The notes under the pieces were generated by a model. The model was given only the letters and a program-made list of their open reading frames with translations. It did not search any database and had not been told where the DNA came from. 64,000 bases of DNA, taken from Mangrovimicrobium sediminis (GTDB lineage: Bacteria; Pseudomonadota; Gammaproteobacteria; Pseudomonadales; Halieaceae). The position numbers were made by a program, and so were the translations under genes. Shown piece after piece: positions 1-11,851 of the stretch. Every line of letters begins with the position of its first letter. The first letter of the stretch is position 1. Location: the NCBI RefSeq assembly GCF_004745945.1, contig NZ_SRLE01000009.1:1-64000 (forward strand), in the 5' to 3' direction.

Positions 1-201
1 GAAGGTCCCCCGCTTTCCCCCGAAGGGCGTATGCGGTATTAGCATGAGTTTCCCCATGTTGTCCCCCACTACCGGGTAGATTCCTACGCGTTACTCACCC
101 GTCCGCCGCTCTACTCAGCCCGAAGGCCTTTCTCGCTCGACTTGCATGTGTTAGGCCTGCCGCCAGCGTTCAATCTGAGCCATGATCAAACTCTTCAGTT
201 T
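1..201 (-). rRNA. rrs: 16S ribosomal RNA, 5' end (partial)
   Basis: Read on the minus strand, this stretch begins with the conserved 16S 5' end (AAACTGAAGAGTTTGATCAT) and continues through the familiar GAACGCTGGCGGCAGGCCTA and ACACATGCAAGTCGA segments, then the GGCGGACGGGTGAGTAACGC block. Only about the first 200 nt lie in the window; the gene runs off the left edge, so the rest of the rrn operon is not visible. The 5' boundary is placed by similarity to the known E. coli 16S start and could be off by one or two bases. Confidence 0.97.
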
Positions 202-460
202 AATCTTTTACCTCTGCAATCCCCGAAGGGCACAAGAGGGGTCATTTACGTGGTTACCCCACGGCAACAACCAAATCTCGGCTCAGACACAATTCGAAAT
301 CAAAGTTCAAAGAATCAATGAGTCACTTGTTGTGTCTGAATAGTCGTGTCAACTATCCCAACAAGTGCCCACACATCTGTCTTCGTCTGATTGTTAAGTA
401 GCACCCGAAACGCGAGGGTTTGGGGTTGGCTGCCCGGGTCACCCCGAAGCAAGGAGGCGT
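202..460 (-). other. rrn leader (pre-16S spacer)
   Basis: Transcribed leader between the rrn promoter and the 16S 5' end. It contains the boxA site at 391-403. The sequence downstream of it (minus strand GTGTGGGCACTTGTTGG near 357-373) resembles the precursor segment that in other gammaproteobacteria forms the RNase III processing stem, but the 3' half of that stem lies outside the window. No credible protein-coding gene was seen; a short open frame at 420-614 is not supported. Confidence 0.7.
391..403 (-). promoter_or_regulatory. rrn boxA antitermination site
   Basis: On the minus strand the sequence reads TGCTACTTAACAA, one or two bases from the boxA consensus TGCTCTTTAACAA, at the usual place between an rrn promoter and 16S. 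BoxA RNA is bound by NusB/NusE (S10) so that RNA polymerase resists Rho termination. Confidence 0.8.
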
Positions 461-507
461 ATTATACAGCTGGGCCTCCGCTTGGCAACAAAATTTTTGC
501 GAAATTT
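461..507 (-). promoter_or_regulatory. rrn promoter with UP-like element
   Basis: On the minus strand: -35 TTGCCA (488-483), 16-nt spacer, perfect -10 TATAAT (466-461), followed by the GC-rich discriminator ACGCCTCC. Immediately upstream (489-507) is an A/T tract, AAAATTTCGCAAAAATTTT, of the kind bound by the RNA polymerase alpha C-terminal domain. A near-consensus core, UP element and GC-rich discriminator together are the signature of a growth-rate- and stringently controlled rRNA promoter. The stretch 508-710 shows nothing else I can support. Confidence 0.85.
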
Positions 508-710
508 TGCCTTTGCCAGACTTCCCGGTGGATCGACAAATACAGGCTAAACAACTGAAACCTTTATGTATTTGCCTTCCCTGCCAGCCCTGCGAACAGT
601 GCCGTGTCCGGTGAAGGGACGCGAACTATACGCAGCCGCTGATAGCCGCGCAAGCCCTTTCGAAAAATATTTTGGACAGTGGTGAAAATTCGCCCGAAAC
701 GCACTGTTAA

Positions 711-749
711 CGCCCTGCGGCTGCTCGCAAAACGGGCAGCCGCAGGGCG
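711..749 (-). terminator. Hairpin terminator after tyrS
   Basis: Perfect 14-bp inverted repeat: CGCCCTGCGGCTGC at 711-724 and its complement at 736-749, with an 11-nt loop. It begins 10 bp after the tyrS stop. There is no immediate T tract, so termination may be partial or Rho-assisted. It would insulate the rrn promoter downstream on the same strand. Confidence 0.65.
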
Positions 750-758
750 CGAATTTCT

Positions 759-2054
759 TCAGGCGATTTCGAACAGGTGGTACTTCTTCTTGCCCAGCTT
801 GACCAGGTAATAGCTGCCGTAGAGTGCATGTTCAGGGGCAAAGCAGGTCGCTACCGCGGCATTTTCATCCCAGCCCACAACGCGGTTGTTGACGGTAACA
901 GCATTGCGGCCCAGGGCATCTTTGACCTGCTTACCCGAGGCGGCGAGACCCGCCTCGCTGAACATATGGGTCAGGGTCTCGGGCAATTCGCCGCGCGAGA
1001 GGGTGCTGGCGGGCAACCCATCCAGTCGCAGCTGGCCGAAATCATCCGCCGAGAGGCCGTCGAGCGACCCACTGAACAGCGCCTCGGTAATGCGCTGCGC
1101 CGCTGCCAGCCCCTCTTCGCCATGCACCAACCGGGTCACCTCCCGGGCCAGGATCGCCTGGGCCTCGGGCCGCCCGGCGCGCTCGGCATCGGCGCGCTCG
1201 ACCTCCGCGATTTCTGCCACATCGAGGAAGGTGAAGTAGCGCAGGAAACGGTAGACATCGTCGTCCGCGCAATTCAGCCAGAACTGGTAGAAGGCATAGG
1301 GCGAGGTGCGCGCCGGGTCCAGCCACACGGTACCGGACTCGGTCTTGCCGAATTTGGTGCCATCGGCCTTGGTGATCAACGGCATGGTCAGGCCAAACAC
1401 CTGCCCGCCGTGCAGGCGACGGGTGAGGTCGATGCCCCCTGTGATATTGCCCCACTGGTCCGAGCCACCCAGCTGCAGCGTGCAACTGTGGCGCTTGTAC
1501 AACTCCGCGAAGTCGAAGGACTGCAGGATCATGTAGGTGAACTCGGTGTAGCTGATGCCACTGCCTTCGCGCTCGATGCGCTGCTTGACCGACTCCTTCT
1601 GGATCATCGCATTCACCGAGAAGTGCTTGCCGATGTCGCGCAGGAAGGTCAGCACATCCATCTCTGCGGTCCAGTCGAGGTTGTTCACCACCTCGGCCGA
1701 GGACTCGCCGGCGTCAAAATCGATAAAGCGCGACACCTGGTTCTTGATCTTATCAACCCAGCCGGCGACTACATCGGGCGTGTTCAACTGACGCTCCTGG
1801 GCTTTGAAGCTGGGGTCGCCGATGAGGCCCGTCGCACCGCCCACCAGGGCCAGCGGGCGGTGCCCGGCCAACTGGAAACGGCGCAGCATCAACAGAGGTA
1901 CCAGGGAGCCGATATGCAGGCTGTCAGCGGTAGGGTCGAAACCGCAATAGAGGGTGCGCACCCCGCCGTCCAGCCAGGCGGGAAGTTCCGCCTCGCCAGC
2001 CATCTGGAATATCAGTCCGCGCGCGCGGAGATCCTCGAGTAAGGCGCTGCTCAT
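759..2054 (-). CDS. tyrS: Tyrosyl-tRNA synthetase
   Basis: Charges tRNA-Tyr with tyrosine in the cytoplasm. The 431-residue protein matches the bacterial TyrRS layout: class I HIGH-type motif HIGS at residues 47-50 within [15 protein letters not shown], the tyrosine-pocket segment [11 protein letters not shown], the KMSKS-equivalent KFGKT near residue 235, and a C-terminal S4 RNA-binding domain. The start is set at 2054 (MSSALLEDL) because this aligns with the E. coli N-terminus (424 aa); the open frame continues 80 codons upstream, but that part overlaps the divergent peptidase gene and has no family similarity. It is divergent from the M23 peptidase gene, as in Pseudomonas. Confidence 0.97.
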   Translation of the reverse strand: MSSALLEDLRARGLIFQMAGEAELPAWLDGGVRTLYCGFDPTADSLHIGSLVPLLMLRRFQLAGHRPLALVGGATGLIGDPSFKAQERQLNTPDVVAGWVDKIKNQVSRFIDFDAGESSAEVVNNLDWTAEMDVLTFLRDIGKHFSVNAMIQKESVKQRIEREGSGISYTEFTYMILQSFDFAELYKRHSCTLQLGGSDQWGNITGGIDLTRRLHGGQVFGLTMPLITKADGTKFGKTESGTVWLDPARTSPYAFYQFWLNCADDDVYRFLRYFTFLDVAEIAEVERADAERAGRPEAQAILAREVTRLVHGEEGLAAAQRITEALFSGSLDGLSADDFGQLRLDGLPASTLSRGELPETLTHMFSEAGLAASGKQVKDALGRNAVTVNNRVVGWDENAAVATCFAPEHALYGSYYLVKLGKKKYHLFEIA

Positions 2055-2214
2055 GGGCTGTTCTCGTCGTGAACCGTGGTAGGTACCCCAAACGGGGGGC
2101 GCCAACCATACAATACCGCCCCCCAAATGCAAGCTTTCGCCATTCCCCGCTAGGTAACTAGTTGATTCTTTTATATACTGGTTGATGCAAATAACCGAAC
2201 TATCGGCCAGGGAC

Positions 2215-3624
2215 ATGTCGAGCACGAATCGCCCGCGGGGTGCGACAGCACTCCGCCCGGAACAGACACGCACCGCAATTGCCGCCCAGCTCACGCAGCT
2301 GCGCGGCCACGTGGCAGCGGGTGCCGTTCTGGCACTGGGTGTTGCGCTGGCGATCGGCCTGCGACCAGCGCCCTCCGGCAGCGACGTTCACACCAGTATC
2401 GACGAACTGACCAACCCGGTGGCCCAGGCCACTGCCCTGGTCGAGGCACAACCCGTCGCGGAGCCGGTGACCATCGCCGAACCCGCGCCGCCGGCCCCGG
2501 AATGGGTCGAGGAAACCGTCCGCTCCGGCGACAACCTTTCCCTGATTTTCAAGCGCGCCGGTTACACCACGCGCGATGTCTATGAAGTGACCAACTCTCC
2601 GGACGGCAAGGCCCTGGCGCGCATCTATCCCGGCCAGACCATAGCCTTTCACGGCGATGAAGACGGCACCCTGAGCGCCATTCGCCACGTGAAAAATGCT
2701 CTGGAGACAATCACTTACTACCGGGGTGAGGACGGCTTCAGCAGCGAGGTCAGCACCCGTACCCCGGAGGTCAGACGCGGCAGCGCCAGCGGCGTGATCA
2801 CCTCCTCCCTTTATATGGCTGGCAAGGAAGCCGGACTGTCCACGACCACCATCATGGACATGGCCAACATCTTCGGTGGCGTCATCGACTTCGTCGGAGA
2901 CCCGCGCAAGGGCGACACCATGGAACTGGTGTTCGAGCAGGAATTCCTCGACGGCAAGCGCTTCGCCGACGGCGCCATCCTGGCCGCGTCTTATACCAAC
3001 CGCGGCAAGACCTTCACTGCCTTCCGCTACACCGACAGCAACGGCGATGTCGGCTACTACAGCGAAGACGGTATCAGCCTGCGCCGCGCCTTCCTGCTGG
3101 CGCCGGTGGATTTCACACGCATCAGCTCCAATTTCAACCCGCGGCGCCTACATCCCGTGCTCGGCACGCTGCGCCCGCACCGTGGCACTGACTACGCCGC
3201 ACCCACTGGCACCCCGGTCTACGCCGCCGGTGATGGCCGCGTGGTCAAGTCCGGCTACTCCAGTGCCAACGGCAACTATGTGTTTATTCGCCACGGTGAC
3301 CAGTTCGAGACCAAGTACCTGCACCTGAGCAAGCGCAGGGCCACCGTCGGCCAGAAAGTGACCCAGGGCCAGGTGATCGGCAATGTCGGCGCCACCGGAC
3401 TCGCCTCCGGGCCCCACCTGCACTACGAATTCCTGATGAATGGCGTGCACCGCGATCCGCGCACCGTGCATAAATTCCTGCCCAAGGCCAAGGCCCTGCC
3501 CGATACAGAAATGCCGGCCTTCCGCTCGGCCATCGCGGACACCGCCGTGCAACTGGCGCAGCTGCGCGAGCGCGAAGAGGCCACCCGCATGGCGATGGCC
3601 GAGCACCAAGACGGCCACGGATGA
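2215..3624 (+). CDS. mepM: LysM/M23 murein endopeptidase, MepM-like
   Basis: Predicted periplasmic or inner-membrane-anchored peptidoglycan endopeptidase. With the start at 2215 (MSSTNRPRG) there is a short cytoplasmic tail, one membrane segment (about residues 36-54), an OapA/LysM-like domain (about 100-150, [18 protein letters not shown]) and a C-terminal M23 (LytM) domain. The zinc/catalytic motifs are HRGTDYAAP (about H322 and D326) and GPHLHYEF (about 400-407). Alternative in-frame starts exist at 2182 (TTG) and 2185 (ATG); a -10-like TATACT at 2174-2179 would put the transcript start near 2186, which favours 2215. It overlaps anmK by 4 nt. Coupling with anmK suggests a joint role in wall turnover and recycling. 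Confidence 0.93.
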   Translation: MSSTNRPRGATALRPEQTRTAIAAQLTQLRGHVAAGAVLALGVALAIGLRPAPSGSDVHTSIDELTNPVAQATALVEAQPVAEPVTIAEPAPPAPEWVEETVRSGDNLSLIFKRAGYTTRDVYEVTNSPDGKALARIYPGQTIAFHGDEDGTLSAIRHVKNALETITYYRGEDGFSSEVSTRTPEVRRGSASGVITSSLYMAGKEAGLSTTTIMDMANIFGGVIDFVGDPRKGDTMELVFEQEFLDGKRFADGAILAASYTNRGKTFTAFRYTDSNGDVGYYSEDGISLRRAFLLAPVDFTRISSNFNPRRLHPVLGTLRPHRGTDYAAPTGTPVYAAGDGRVVKSGYSSANGNYVFIRHGDQFETKYLHLSKRRATVGQKVTQGQVIGNVGATGLASGPHLHYEFLMNGVHRDPRTVHKFLPKAKALPDTEMPAFRSAIADTAVQLAQLREREEATRMAMAEHQDGHG

Positions 3625-4790
3625 CCCACCCGCCGCGGGGGCTGTATGCCGGCCTCATGTCCGGCACCAGCGTAGACGCCATCGACACCGCCCTGGTCCG
3701 CATCGACCAGGATATCGCCCTCGAACACTGCCATTCCCACCCCCTGCCGCCCGCCCTGCGGGACGCTATTGCCGCGATCAGCCACAGCGGAGCGGATGAA
3801 ATCGAACGCCTGGGCGTGCTCGACCGCCAGTTGGGGGCTCTGTTTGCCGAGGCCACGCTGGCACTGCTCGAAAGTGCAAACACCGCCCCCGAAGCCGTCA
3901 CCGCCATCGGCAGCCACGGGCAGACCGTGCGCCACCGCCCTCCCTCCGGCGGCCACTCCCGCGAAGAGGCGTTCACCCTGCAACTGGCGGACCCGAACAC
4001 CATCGCCGAGTTGACCGGCATTACCACCGTCGCCGACTTTCGCCGTCGCGACATCGCCGCCGGTGGCGAGGGGGCACCGCTGGCGCCGGCTTTTCACGCC
4101 CAAGCCTTCTCATCCCCGGGCAGCCGCCGGGCGGTGGTCAACATCGGCGGCATCAGCAATATCAGCCTGCTCGACGGGCAAACCCTGGTTGCCGGCTTCG
4201 ACAGCGGCCCGGGTAATACGCTGATGGATCACTGGATCCAGCGCCACCTGGGGGAACCGTTCGATCGCGACGGGGCGTGGGCGGCAACCGGCAAGGTCGA
4301 CCACGCACTGCTGGCATTACTGCTGCAGCACCCCTACCTGGCCCTGCGCGGCCCGCGCAGCACGGGCAAGGAGGCATTCAACCTCGCCTGGCTGGACGAG
4401 GTACTGGAGGCAAGCGGCAGCCAACCCGGCGCCGCCGACGTTCAGGCCACCCTGGCGCTCTTCACCGCGCAGACCATCGCCGCCCCGGTGCTCGAGGAGC
4501 ACGGGATCGATGCGGTGTTCGTCTGCGGCGGCGGCGCCCACAACCGCGAACTGATGCGCGTACTCGGGACACTGCTGGCGCCAATCGCGGTAGCCAGCAC
4601 CGAGGCCCTGGGCATCGCGCCGGACTGGGTGGAGGCGGCGACCTTCGCCTGGCTGGCCAGCCGCACAATGGCGGGGTTACACGGCAATGCGCCCGCCGTC
4701 ACCGGCGCCAGCGAGGAACGAATTCTTGGGGGGGTTTACCCGGGGCGAGGACCGGCAATCAGCGCCACGCAGGCGCCAGAGGTCGGATAG
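3621..4790 (+). CDS. anmK: Anhydro-N-acetylmuramic acid kinase
   Basis: Phosphorylates and opens 1,6-anhydro-MurNAc to MurNAc-6-phosphate during peptidoglycan recycling. The 389-residue protein starts [29 protein letters not shown] is the family's ATP-phosphate motif. Further hallmarks are VADFRRRDIAAGGEGAPLAP, NIGGISN and GFDSGPGNTLMD. It is slightly longer than E. coli AnmK (369 aa). Its ATG overlaps the stop of the M23 peptidase gene (ATGA), so the two are very likely translationally coupled. Confidence 0.96.
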   Translation: MTHPPRGLYAGLMSGTSVDAIDTALVRIDQDIALEHCHSHPLPPALRDAIAAISHSGADEIERLGVLDRQLGALFAEATLALLESANTAPEAVTAIGSHGQTVRHRPPSGGHSREEAFTLQLADPNTIAELTGITTVADFRRRDIAAGGEGAPLAPAFHAQAFSSPGSRRAVVNIGGISNISLLDGQTLVAGFDSGPGNTLMDHWIQRHLGEPFDRDGAWAATGKVDHALLALLLQHPYLALRGPRSTGKEAFNLAWLDEVLEASGSQPGAADVQATLALFTAQTIAAPVLEEHGIDAVFVCGGGAHNRELMRVLGTLLAPIAVASTEALGIAPDWVEAATFAWLASRTMAGLHGNAPAVTGASEERILGGVYPGRGPAISATQAPEVG

Positions 4791-4834
4791 ACAGTAGAGA
4801 AGCGGCGACAGGCGAGAGCGAGTCGCGCCCGGGA

Positions 4835-5188
4835 TCAAATGGAGAATGAAGCGCCGCAACCACAGGTCGTGGTCGCATTGGGGTTGTTGACGACGAAGCG
4901 CGAGCCTTCCAGGCCCTCGGTGTAATCCACCTCGGAGCCGACCAGGTACTGCCAGCTCATCGGGTCTACCACCAGGTTCACACCGCCTTCCTCGATCACG
5001 GTGTCGTCTTCGGCGGTGTCTTCCTCAAAGCTGAATCCGTACTGGAAACCGGAACAGCCGCCGCCGGTGATATACACCCGCAACTTGAGCGACTGGTTGC
5101 CTTCCTCCTCCAACAGCTCGCGCACCTTGCGCACCGCGTTGGCGGAGAGGTTGATGCTGGAAGGATTGAACGACGCTGCGACAGACAT
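4835..5188 (-). CDS. erpA: Iron-sulfur cluster insertion protein ErpA
   Basis: A-type carrier that delivers [4Fe-4S] clusters to target enzymes. The 117-residue protein has the HesB/IscA fold with the three ligand cysteines C45 ([11 protein letters not shown]), C109 and C111 (TTCGCGASF) at the C-terminus. Length equals the family norm (114-120). The gene is convergent with anmK. Its promoter region carries a near-consensus type-1 IscR operator (5246-5270), so it is probably repressed when Fe-S supply is adequate. Confidence 0.97.
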   Translation of the reverse strand: MSVAASFNPSSINLSANAVRKVRELLEEEGNQSLKLRVYITGGGCSGFQYGFSFEEDTAEDDTVIEEGGVNLVVDPMSWQYLVGSEVDYTEGLEGSRFVVNNPNATTTCGCGASFSI

Positions 5189-5220
5189 TACCTGAACTCG
5201 TGACCGACACCGGTCATATC

Positions 5221-5242
5221 ATACTGGATTAGGTCCCAGTAT
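5221..5242 (-). promoter_or_regulatory. Inverted repeat in the erpA leader
   Basis: A perfect 7-bp inverted repeat, ATACTGG (5221-5227) and CCAGTAT (5236-5242), with an 8-nt spacer. It overlaps the proposed -10 and transcript start of erpA. It could be a second operator half-site pair or a short 5'-UTR hairpin; the sequence alone does not decide. Confidence 0.45.
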
Positions 5243-5270
5243 CTAATACCTGAGTAATTTAGTCAATTTA
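5238..5270 (-). promoter_or_regulatory. erpA promoter with type-1 IscR-like operator
   Basis: Minus strand: -35 TTGACT (5266-5261), 17-nt spacer, -10 GATACT (5243-5238). The 25-nt segment at 5246-5270 matches the E. coli type-1 IscR consensus (ATASYYGACTRWWWYAGTC plus RRSTAT) at 21 of 25 positions by my count, including GACTAAATTA and the terminal GGTAT. In E. coli, [2Fe-2S]-IscR represses erpA from such a site. The operator covers the -35 and spacer, consistent with repression by occlusion. Confidence 0.72.
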
Positions 5271-5297
5271 AAGCGAGCCGCTACGGCCGACGACGCG

Positions 5298-6044
5298 TCA
5301 CCCCCCGACATTGGAAAAACGCTCTTTCAGGCGCCAGGGAAACCGCTCCTCGACATCCATCTTGCTCGGTTCACGGGCGCTCGCCGTCACCCACAGGCCT
5401 TGCGGCTCGAAACCGGCGGGCAGCCGCAGGGTGCCCTCGATACTCTGGAAATAGCGAAAGCGCAGGACAATGCGCTCGCCCTCGATATCCTCGCTCAGGG
5501 CAGCCAGGGGATAGACCACTTCCTCGCCCGCCTCCACACCGTGCAACTCGGCGGTGAGTTCCCCGCGCAACAGGTTGTGCTTGCGCGCCTCCTGCTGGGC
5601 GACAATGCGGAAGGCGTAGGTGCCCTCCTCTGCCGTGGCCACCAGTTCCAGCGGACGCAGGCTGAGGCCCTGGGCGATCTCGCCCGGCGCCATCAGGCTG
5701 CGGTAGAAGCGCAGGCCCTCCTCCAGGGAGGCGATCTGCTCCTCCTGGGCGGCGAGGTCCTTGCGCAGCAACTCCAGCGCGGCCTTGTCGACCCCGGCGC
5801 GGGTTTGCTGCGCCTGGTTCTCGCCCTGCAACTGCGCCAGCTGCTCGCGCAGTGCGGGCAGTTCCTCCTGCATCGCGTGGTAACGCTCCGGGTCCAGGCG
5901 CATGCCGCTGTAGGCCGCCTGCTCGCCGAGGTAGAACGCCCCGGCAAGCATCAGGATAGACACCATGCTGAGCACAAGCAGGGTCATGCGCAGCGTGCGC
6001 TGCGGCATGTTCTCGACGACAAACTCGCTCAGTTTCGCCAGCAT
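5298..6044 (-). CDS. DUF6776-type membrane protein
   Basis: 248-residue protein of unknown function. It has a short N-terminal tail, one membrane segment (about residues 20-42, TLLVLSMVSILMLAGAFYLG), a predicted coiled coil (about 55-115, rich in E/Q/L heptads such as ELPALREQLAQLQGENQ), and a C-terminal beta-rich region in the periplasm. Architecture and location beside argC/erpA match the DUF6776 family of gammaproteobacteria; the family name is from memory. It follows argC on the same strand with a 12-bp gap, so the two are probably cotranscribed. Confidence 0.85.
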   Translation of the reverse strand: MLAKLSEFVVENMPQRTLRMTLLVLSMVSILMLAGAFYLGEQAAYSGMRLDPERYHAMQEELPALREQLAQLQGENQAQQTRAGVDKAALELLRKDLAAQEEQIASLEEGLRFYRSLMAPGEIAQGLSLRPLELVATAEEGTYAFRIVAQQEARKHNLLRGELTAELHGVEAGEEVVYPLAALSEDIEGERIVLRFRYFQSIEGTLRLPAGFEPQGLWVTASAREPSKMDVEERFPWRLKERFSNVGG

Positions 6045-6056
6045 GCGGGGCGGCCG

Positions 6057-7088
6057 TCAGGGCAACAGGGCGACCTGGTCCAGGCCCATGGTCTCCGGCA
6101 GGCCGAGCATGATGTTCATGTTCTGGATCGCCTGGCCGGATGCGCCCTTGACCAGGTTGTCGATGGTCGACATGACCACCACCGTGTCGCGCCCCTGGGG
6201 CACCTGCAGCGATATCTGGCAGCGGTTGGCGCCGCGCACGGTGCGCGTTTGCGGGAACATGCCCGCAGGCAGCACATCGACGAAGGGTTCGTCGGCGTAG
6301 GTCTCCTCGTACAACGCCTGCAGGTCGCGGTGGGCGTCGGTGAGCGTGGCGAACAGGGTGGCGTGAATGCCGCGTACCATGGGCAGCAGGTGGGGCACGA
6401 AGGTCAGCTGCACCGGGTGACCGGCGAACAGCGCCAGTTCCTGCTCGATCTCGGGCAGGTGGCGGTGGCCGCCCACGCCGTAGGCCTTGAAGCTGCCATC
6501 CACCTCGGTGAGCAGGTTGTCGATCTTGGCCTGGCGCCCCGCGCCGCTGGCACCGGAGGCGGCGCTGGCGATCAGGTGCTGCGAGTCCACCAGATCGTTG
6601 GCCAGCAGCGGCTTGAGGCCGAGCAGAATAGATGTCGGGTAGCAGCCCGGGCAGGCGACCAGTTGCGCGTCGCGGATGCGCTCGCGGTTGGCCTCGGGCA
6701 GGCCGTAAACCGCCTGCTGCAGCAGGTCCGCGCTGGTATGCGGTTCGCCGTACCAGCGCGACCACAGCTGTGCATCGCGCACCCGGTAGTCCGCGGACAG
6801 GTCGATCACCCGCGCGCCGGCGGCCAGCAGGCCGGGAACGCTCTGCATCGCCACGTTGTGCGGCGTGGCGAAAAACACCACGTCACACTCGGCGAGCAGT
6901 TTGTCGTCCGGCTCGGTAAACGCCAGGTCGTAGAAACCGCGCAGGTTGGGATAGAGGTCGTCGACGCGGCGGCCGGCCTCGGCGCGCGAGGTGATCGCCA
7001 CCACTTCCGCCGCCTCGTGGGCTGCGAGCAGGCGCAGCAACTCCACCCCCGTGTATCCGGTCCCGCCGACGATCGCAATCCTGGCCAT
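6057..7088 (-). CDS. argC: N-acetyl-gamma-glutamyl-phosphate reductase
   Basis: Third step of arginine biosynthesis: NADPH-dependent reduction of N-acetylglutamyl-5-phosphate to the semialdehyde. The start is set at 7088 ([14 protein letters not shown]), 7 nt after a good ribosome-binding site (AAGGTGG), rather than the upstream ATG at 7097. Visible features: N-terminal Rossmann motif GGTGYTG (residues 8-14), catalytic cysteine in CPGCYPTS (about residue 150), and the C-terminal [12 protein letters not shown] segment. 343 aa, as usual for the long-form enzyme. A hexanucleotide tandem array lies 23 bp upstream of the start. Confidence 0.97.
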   Translation of the reverse strand: MARIAIVGGTGYTGVELLRLLAAHEAAEVVAITSRAEAGRRVDDLYPNLRGFYDLAFTEPDDKLLAECDVVFFATPHNVAMQSVPGLLAAGARVIDLSADYRVRDAQLWSRWYGEPHTSADLLQQAVYGLPEANRERIRDAQLVACPGCYPTSILLGLKPLLANDLVDSQHLIASAASGASGAGRQAKIDNLLTEVDGSFKAYGVGGHRHLPEIEQELALFAGHPVQLTFVPHLLPMVRGIHATLFATLTDAHRDLQALYEETYADEPFVDVLPAGMFPQTRTVRGANRCQISLQVPQGRDTVVVMSTIDNLVKGASGQAIQNMNIMLGLPETMGLDQVALLP

Positions 7089-7108
7089 GCTTTCCACCTT
7101 CAGTTTTT

Positions 7109-7166
<58 letters not shown>

Positions 7167-7273
7167 ATTCGATGCCGCGCACCAGCAGCGCGCGGCCGGG
7201 CGCGGGACAGTATAAGGATAATCCCCTGTCGATTAACTGTTAATATTGGACCATCGGCCAGGGAAGTCCTCGC

Positions 7274-9010
7274 GTGCCAACACTGATCAGCAAATACCGC
7301 CGCTATCTCACCGACTACAACTCGGTGCTCGCCTATGCCGTGCTCGGGGTTATCGGCGGCATCGCCTCCGGCCTGGTGGTGGTGCTGTTCGAGGAAACCA
7401 TCATCCAGCTCGCCGCGCTGCTCGAGGTGGAGGATCACGCGGACAACTTCGAGGCACTACCCGAGCGCTGGCGCTTTGCCCTGCCGGCGTTGGGCGCGCT
7501 GGTGCTGGGTATCGCCTTCCAGTTCCTGCACGCGGAGCAGCGCGAGACGGGCATCGTGCATGTGATCAGCCGCATGCACTCGCACTACGGCGCGCTGCCG
7601 GCGCGCAACGCCCTGGTCCAGTTCATCGCCGGCGCCTTCGCCCTCGCCACCGGCCAGTCCGGCGGCCGCGAGGGGCCGGGCGTACACCTGGGCGGCGCGG
7701 TGAACAGCCTGCTCGGCCAGCGCCTGTCGCTGCCCAACAACAGCCTGCGCATGCTCATCGCCTGCGGCGCCGCTGGCAGTATTTCCGCGGCCTTCAACAC
7801 GCCCCTGGCCGGCGTGATTTTCGCCATGGAAGTGATTGCCGCGGAGTACACGGTGGCCGGTTTCATCCCGGTGATGCTCGCAGCGGTGGCCGCCTCTGCC
7901 GTCGCCCGCACCATCAATCCCGGCGGCTCCGGCTTCGACATTCCACCGCTGGAACTGACCTCCCTGTGGGAACTGCCGTACGTGATGCTGCTGGGCTTTG
8001 TCTGCGGCTTCGCCGTGGTCGCCTTCATCCGCCTGAGCAAGCTCACCGCGCGACAATCGAAGTACAACGTCATCCTGCGCTTCGCCATGGCCGGCTGCCT
8101 CACCGGAGCCATCGCCCTGCTGGTGCCCGAGGTGATGGGTATCGGCTACGACACACTGACCATGGCCCTGCGCGGCGAGATCGTGTTGTGGTGGCTGCTG
8201 GCCATTGCCGCGGCAAAAATCATCGCCACGGCGATCACTGCCGGTGTCGGGATGCCGGTGGGAGTCATCGGCCCCAACCTGCTGATCGGCGGCTGCATCG
8301 GCGGCGCGCTCGGGATCGTCGGCCAGCAGTTCATGCCCGACTACGCCTCCGGGCCGACCCTCTACGTGGTACTCGGCATGGGCGCGGCGATGGCCGCTGT
8401 GCTCAACGCACCCCTGGCCGCCCTGCTGGCGGTGATCGAACTGACCAGCAGCATCGGTATCGGCATGCCGGCGATGCTCGCCATCGTCGCCGCCAACCTG
8501 ACCTGCTCGGGCCTGTTCCGGGAGCGCTCACTGCACCGCACCATACTGCGCCAGCTGCGCCGCCTGGTTCCCGACGACCCGCTCAACCAGTTGTTGCACC
8601 GCACCCAGGCCGCCGCCATCATGGACAGCCGCGTGGTGCGCGTGCCAACGGAACTGGGGGCGGATGACCACGTCACCCTGCTCGAATCGACGCCGACCTG
8701 GTGCCTGGTCACGCGCGAGGGCGAGGACCTGTACCTGATCCGCGGCGACGAGTTGCTCGAGTGGATGGCGCTCACACCGGACGCGGAGAGCTTTGACGTC
8801 ACCAACGCCGATATACGCCGCTGGACGTTCACCAACGTGCCGCTGCAGGCCAGCCTGCGCCAGGTCATGGACAGCATTACCCGGCGCACCACAGAGGCCG
8901 CGTGCATTTACGAGCGCAGTCGCAGTGCCAAACAGCCAGTGCTGCACGGGGTGGTAACGCGCGAGGCGATCGAGAAATTCACACTGGGACGGCTACAGGC
9001 CGAGGAATAA
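7274..9010 (+). CDS. clcA: CLC-family chloride channel or H+/Cl- antiporter
   Basis: Multi-pass inner-membrane protein of 578 aa with a GTG start (MPTLISKYRRY). It carries the CLC selectivity motif GREGPGVHLGG (about residues 131-143), including the gating glutamate typical of proton-coupled exchangers, and later motifs GVGMPVGVIGPNLLIGG and GAAMAAVLNAPLAALLAVIE. The C-terminal about 130 residues (after ILRQLRRLVPDDPLNQ) look like a degenerate CBS-type cytosolic domain. Transport mode (channel or exchanger) cannot be read from sequence. hemJ follows 4 bp downstream, so the haem genes may share its transcript. Confidence 0.93.
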   Translation: MPTLISKYRRYLTDYNSVLAYAVLGVIGGIASGLVVVLFEETIIQLAALLEVEDHADNFEALPERWRFALPALGALVLGIAFQFLHAEQRETGIVHVISRMHSHYGALPARNALVQFIAGAFALATGQSGGREGPGVHLGGAVNSLLGQRLSLPNNSLRMLIACGAAGSISAAFNTPLAGVIFAMEVIAAEYTVAGFIPVMLAAVAASAVARTINPGGSGFDIPPLELTSLWELPYVMLLGFVCGFAVVAFIRLSKLTARQSKYNVILRFAMAGCLTGAIALLVPEVMGIGYDTLTMALRGEIVLWWLLAIAAAKIIATAITAGVGMPVGVIGPNLLIGGCIGGALGIVGQQFMPDYASGPTLYVVLGMGAAMAAVLNAPLAALLAVIELTSSIGIGMPAMLAIVAANLTCSGLFRERSLHRTILRQLRRLVPDDPLNQLLHRTQAAAIMDSRVVRVPTELGADDHVTLLESTPTWCLVTREGEDLYLIRGDELLEWMALTPDAESFDVTNADIRRWTFTNVPLQASLRQVMDSITRRTTEAACIYERSRSAKQPVLHGVVTREAIEKFTLGRLQAEE

Positions 9011-9014
9011 GACG

Positions 9015-9440
9015 ATGCTGTTTCTGGTGCTCAAGGCACTGCATATTTTTTTCGTGGTCTGCTGGTTTGCGGGCCTGTTCTACCTGCCGCGCATCCTGGT
9101 CAATTTCGCCGAGAGCGACAACCCCGACACCCGCGCCCACCTGGCGCAGATGGCGCGGCGCCTGTACCGCTTCGTCACGCCGTTCATGCACATACTCATC
9201 GTCCTCGGTATCGGCCTGATTCTCACCAACCCCGGCTACTACCTGCGCGCGCCCTGGCTGTGGGTGAAACTGGCGCTGGTGCTGTTCCTGATCGGCTACC
9301 ACCAGCAGTGCGGGCGCTACGTGAAGGATGTGCTCGCCGATACCGACAACCACAGCCCGCACTTCTACCGATTTTTCAACGAGGTTCCCGTGCTCTTCCT
9401 GCTGGCCATCGTGCTGCTGGTCGTGCTGAAGCCCTTCTGA
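9015..9440 (+). CDS. hemJ: Protoporphyrinogen oxidase HemJ
   Basis: 141-residue integral membrane protein with four predicted helices, matching the HemJ family (oxidation of protoporphyrinogen IX to protoporphyrin IX). Conserved features include the His in the first helix (KALHIFFVVCWFAGLFYLPR) and the KLALVLFLIGYHQQC segment. Genomic context supports the call: it lies directly upstream of hemL and hemB. The CopD-like label sometimes given to this fold is less likely here. Confidence 0.92.
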   Translation: MLFLVLKALHIFFVVCWFAGLFYLPRILVNFAESDNPDTRAHLAQMARRLYRFVTPFMHILIVLGIGLILTNPGYYLRAPWLWVKLALVLFLIGYHQQCGRYVKDVLADTDNHSPHFYRFFNEVPVLFLLAIVLLVVLKPF

Positions 9441-9519
9441 AACTGGATATTCGGCGATTGAGGCCGGATAATTCGCTACCCCGAGCCGCAAGCACACCAA
9501 CCGCCGGAGCCAGACCCGC

Positions 9520-11821
<2,302 letters not shown>

Positions 11822-11851
11822 CGCCGCGAAGGCAGGGTCTCCGCTAACTGC

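Noticed and set aside
420-614. 64-codon open frame in the rrn upstream region
   Set aside because: It overlaps the rrn promoter and UP element on the other strand, has no ribosome-binding site and shows no protein-like composition.
777-2042. 421-codon open frame antisense to tyrS
   Set aside because: Shadow of tyrS with no domain or ribosome-binding site.
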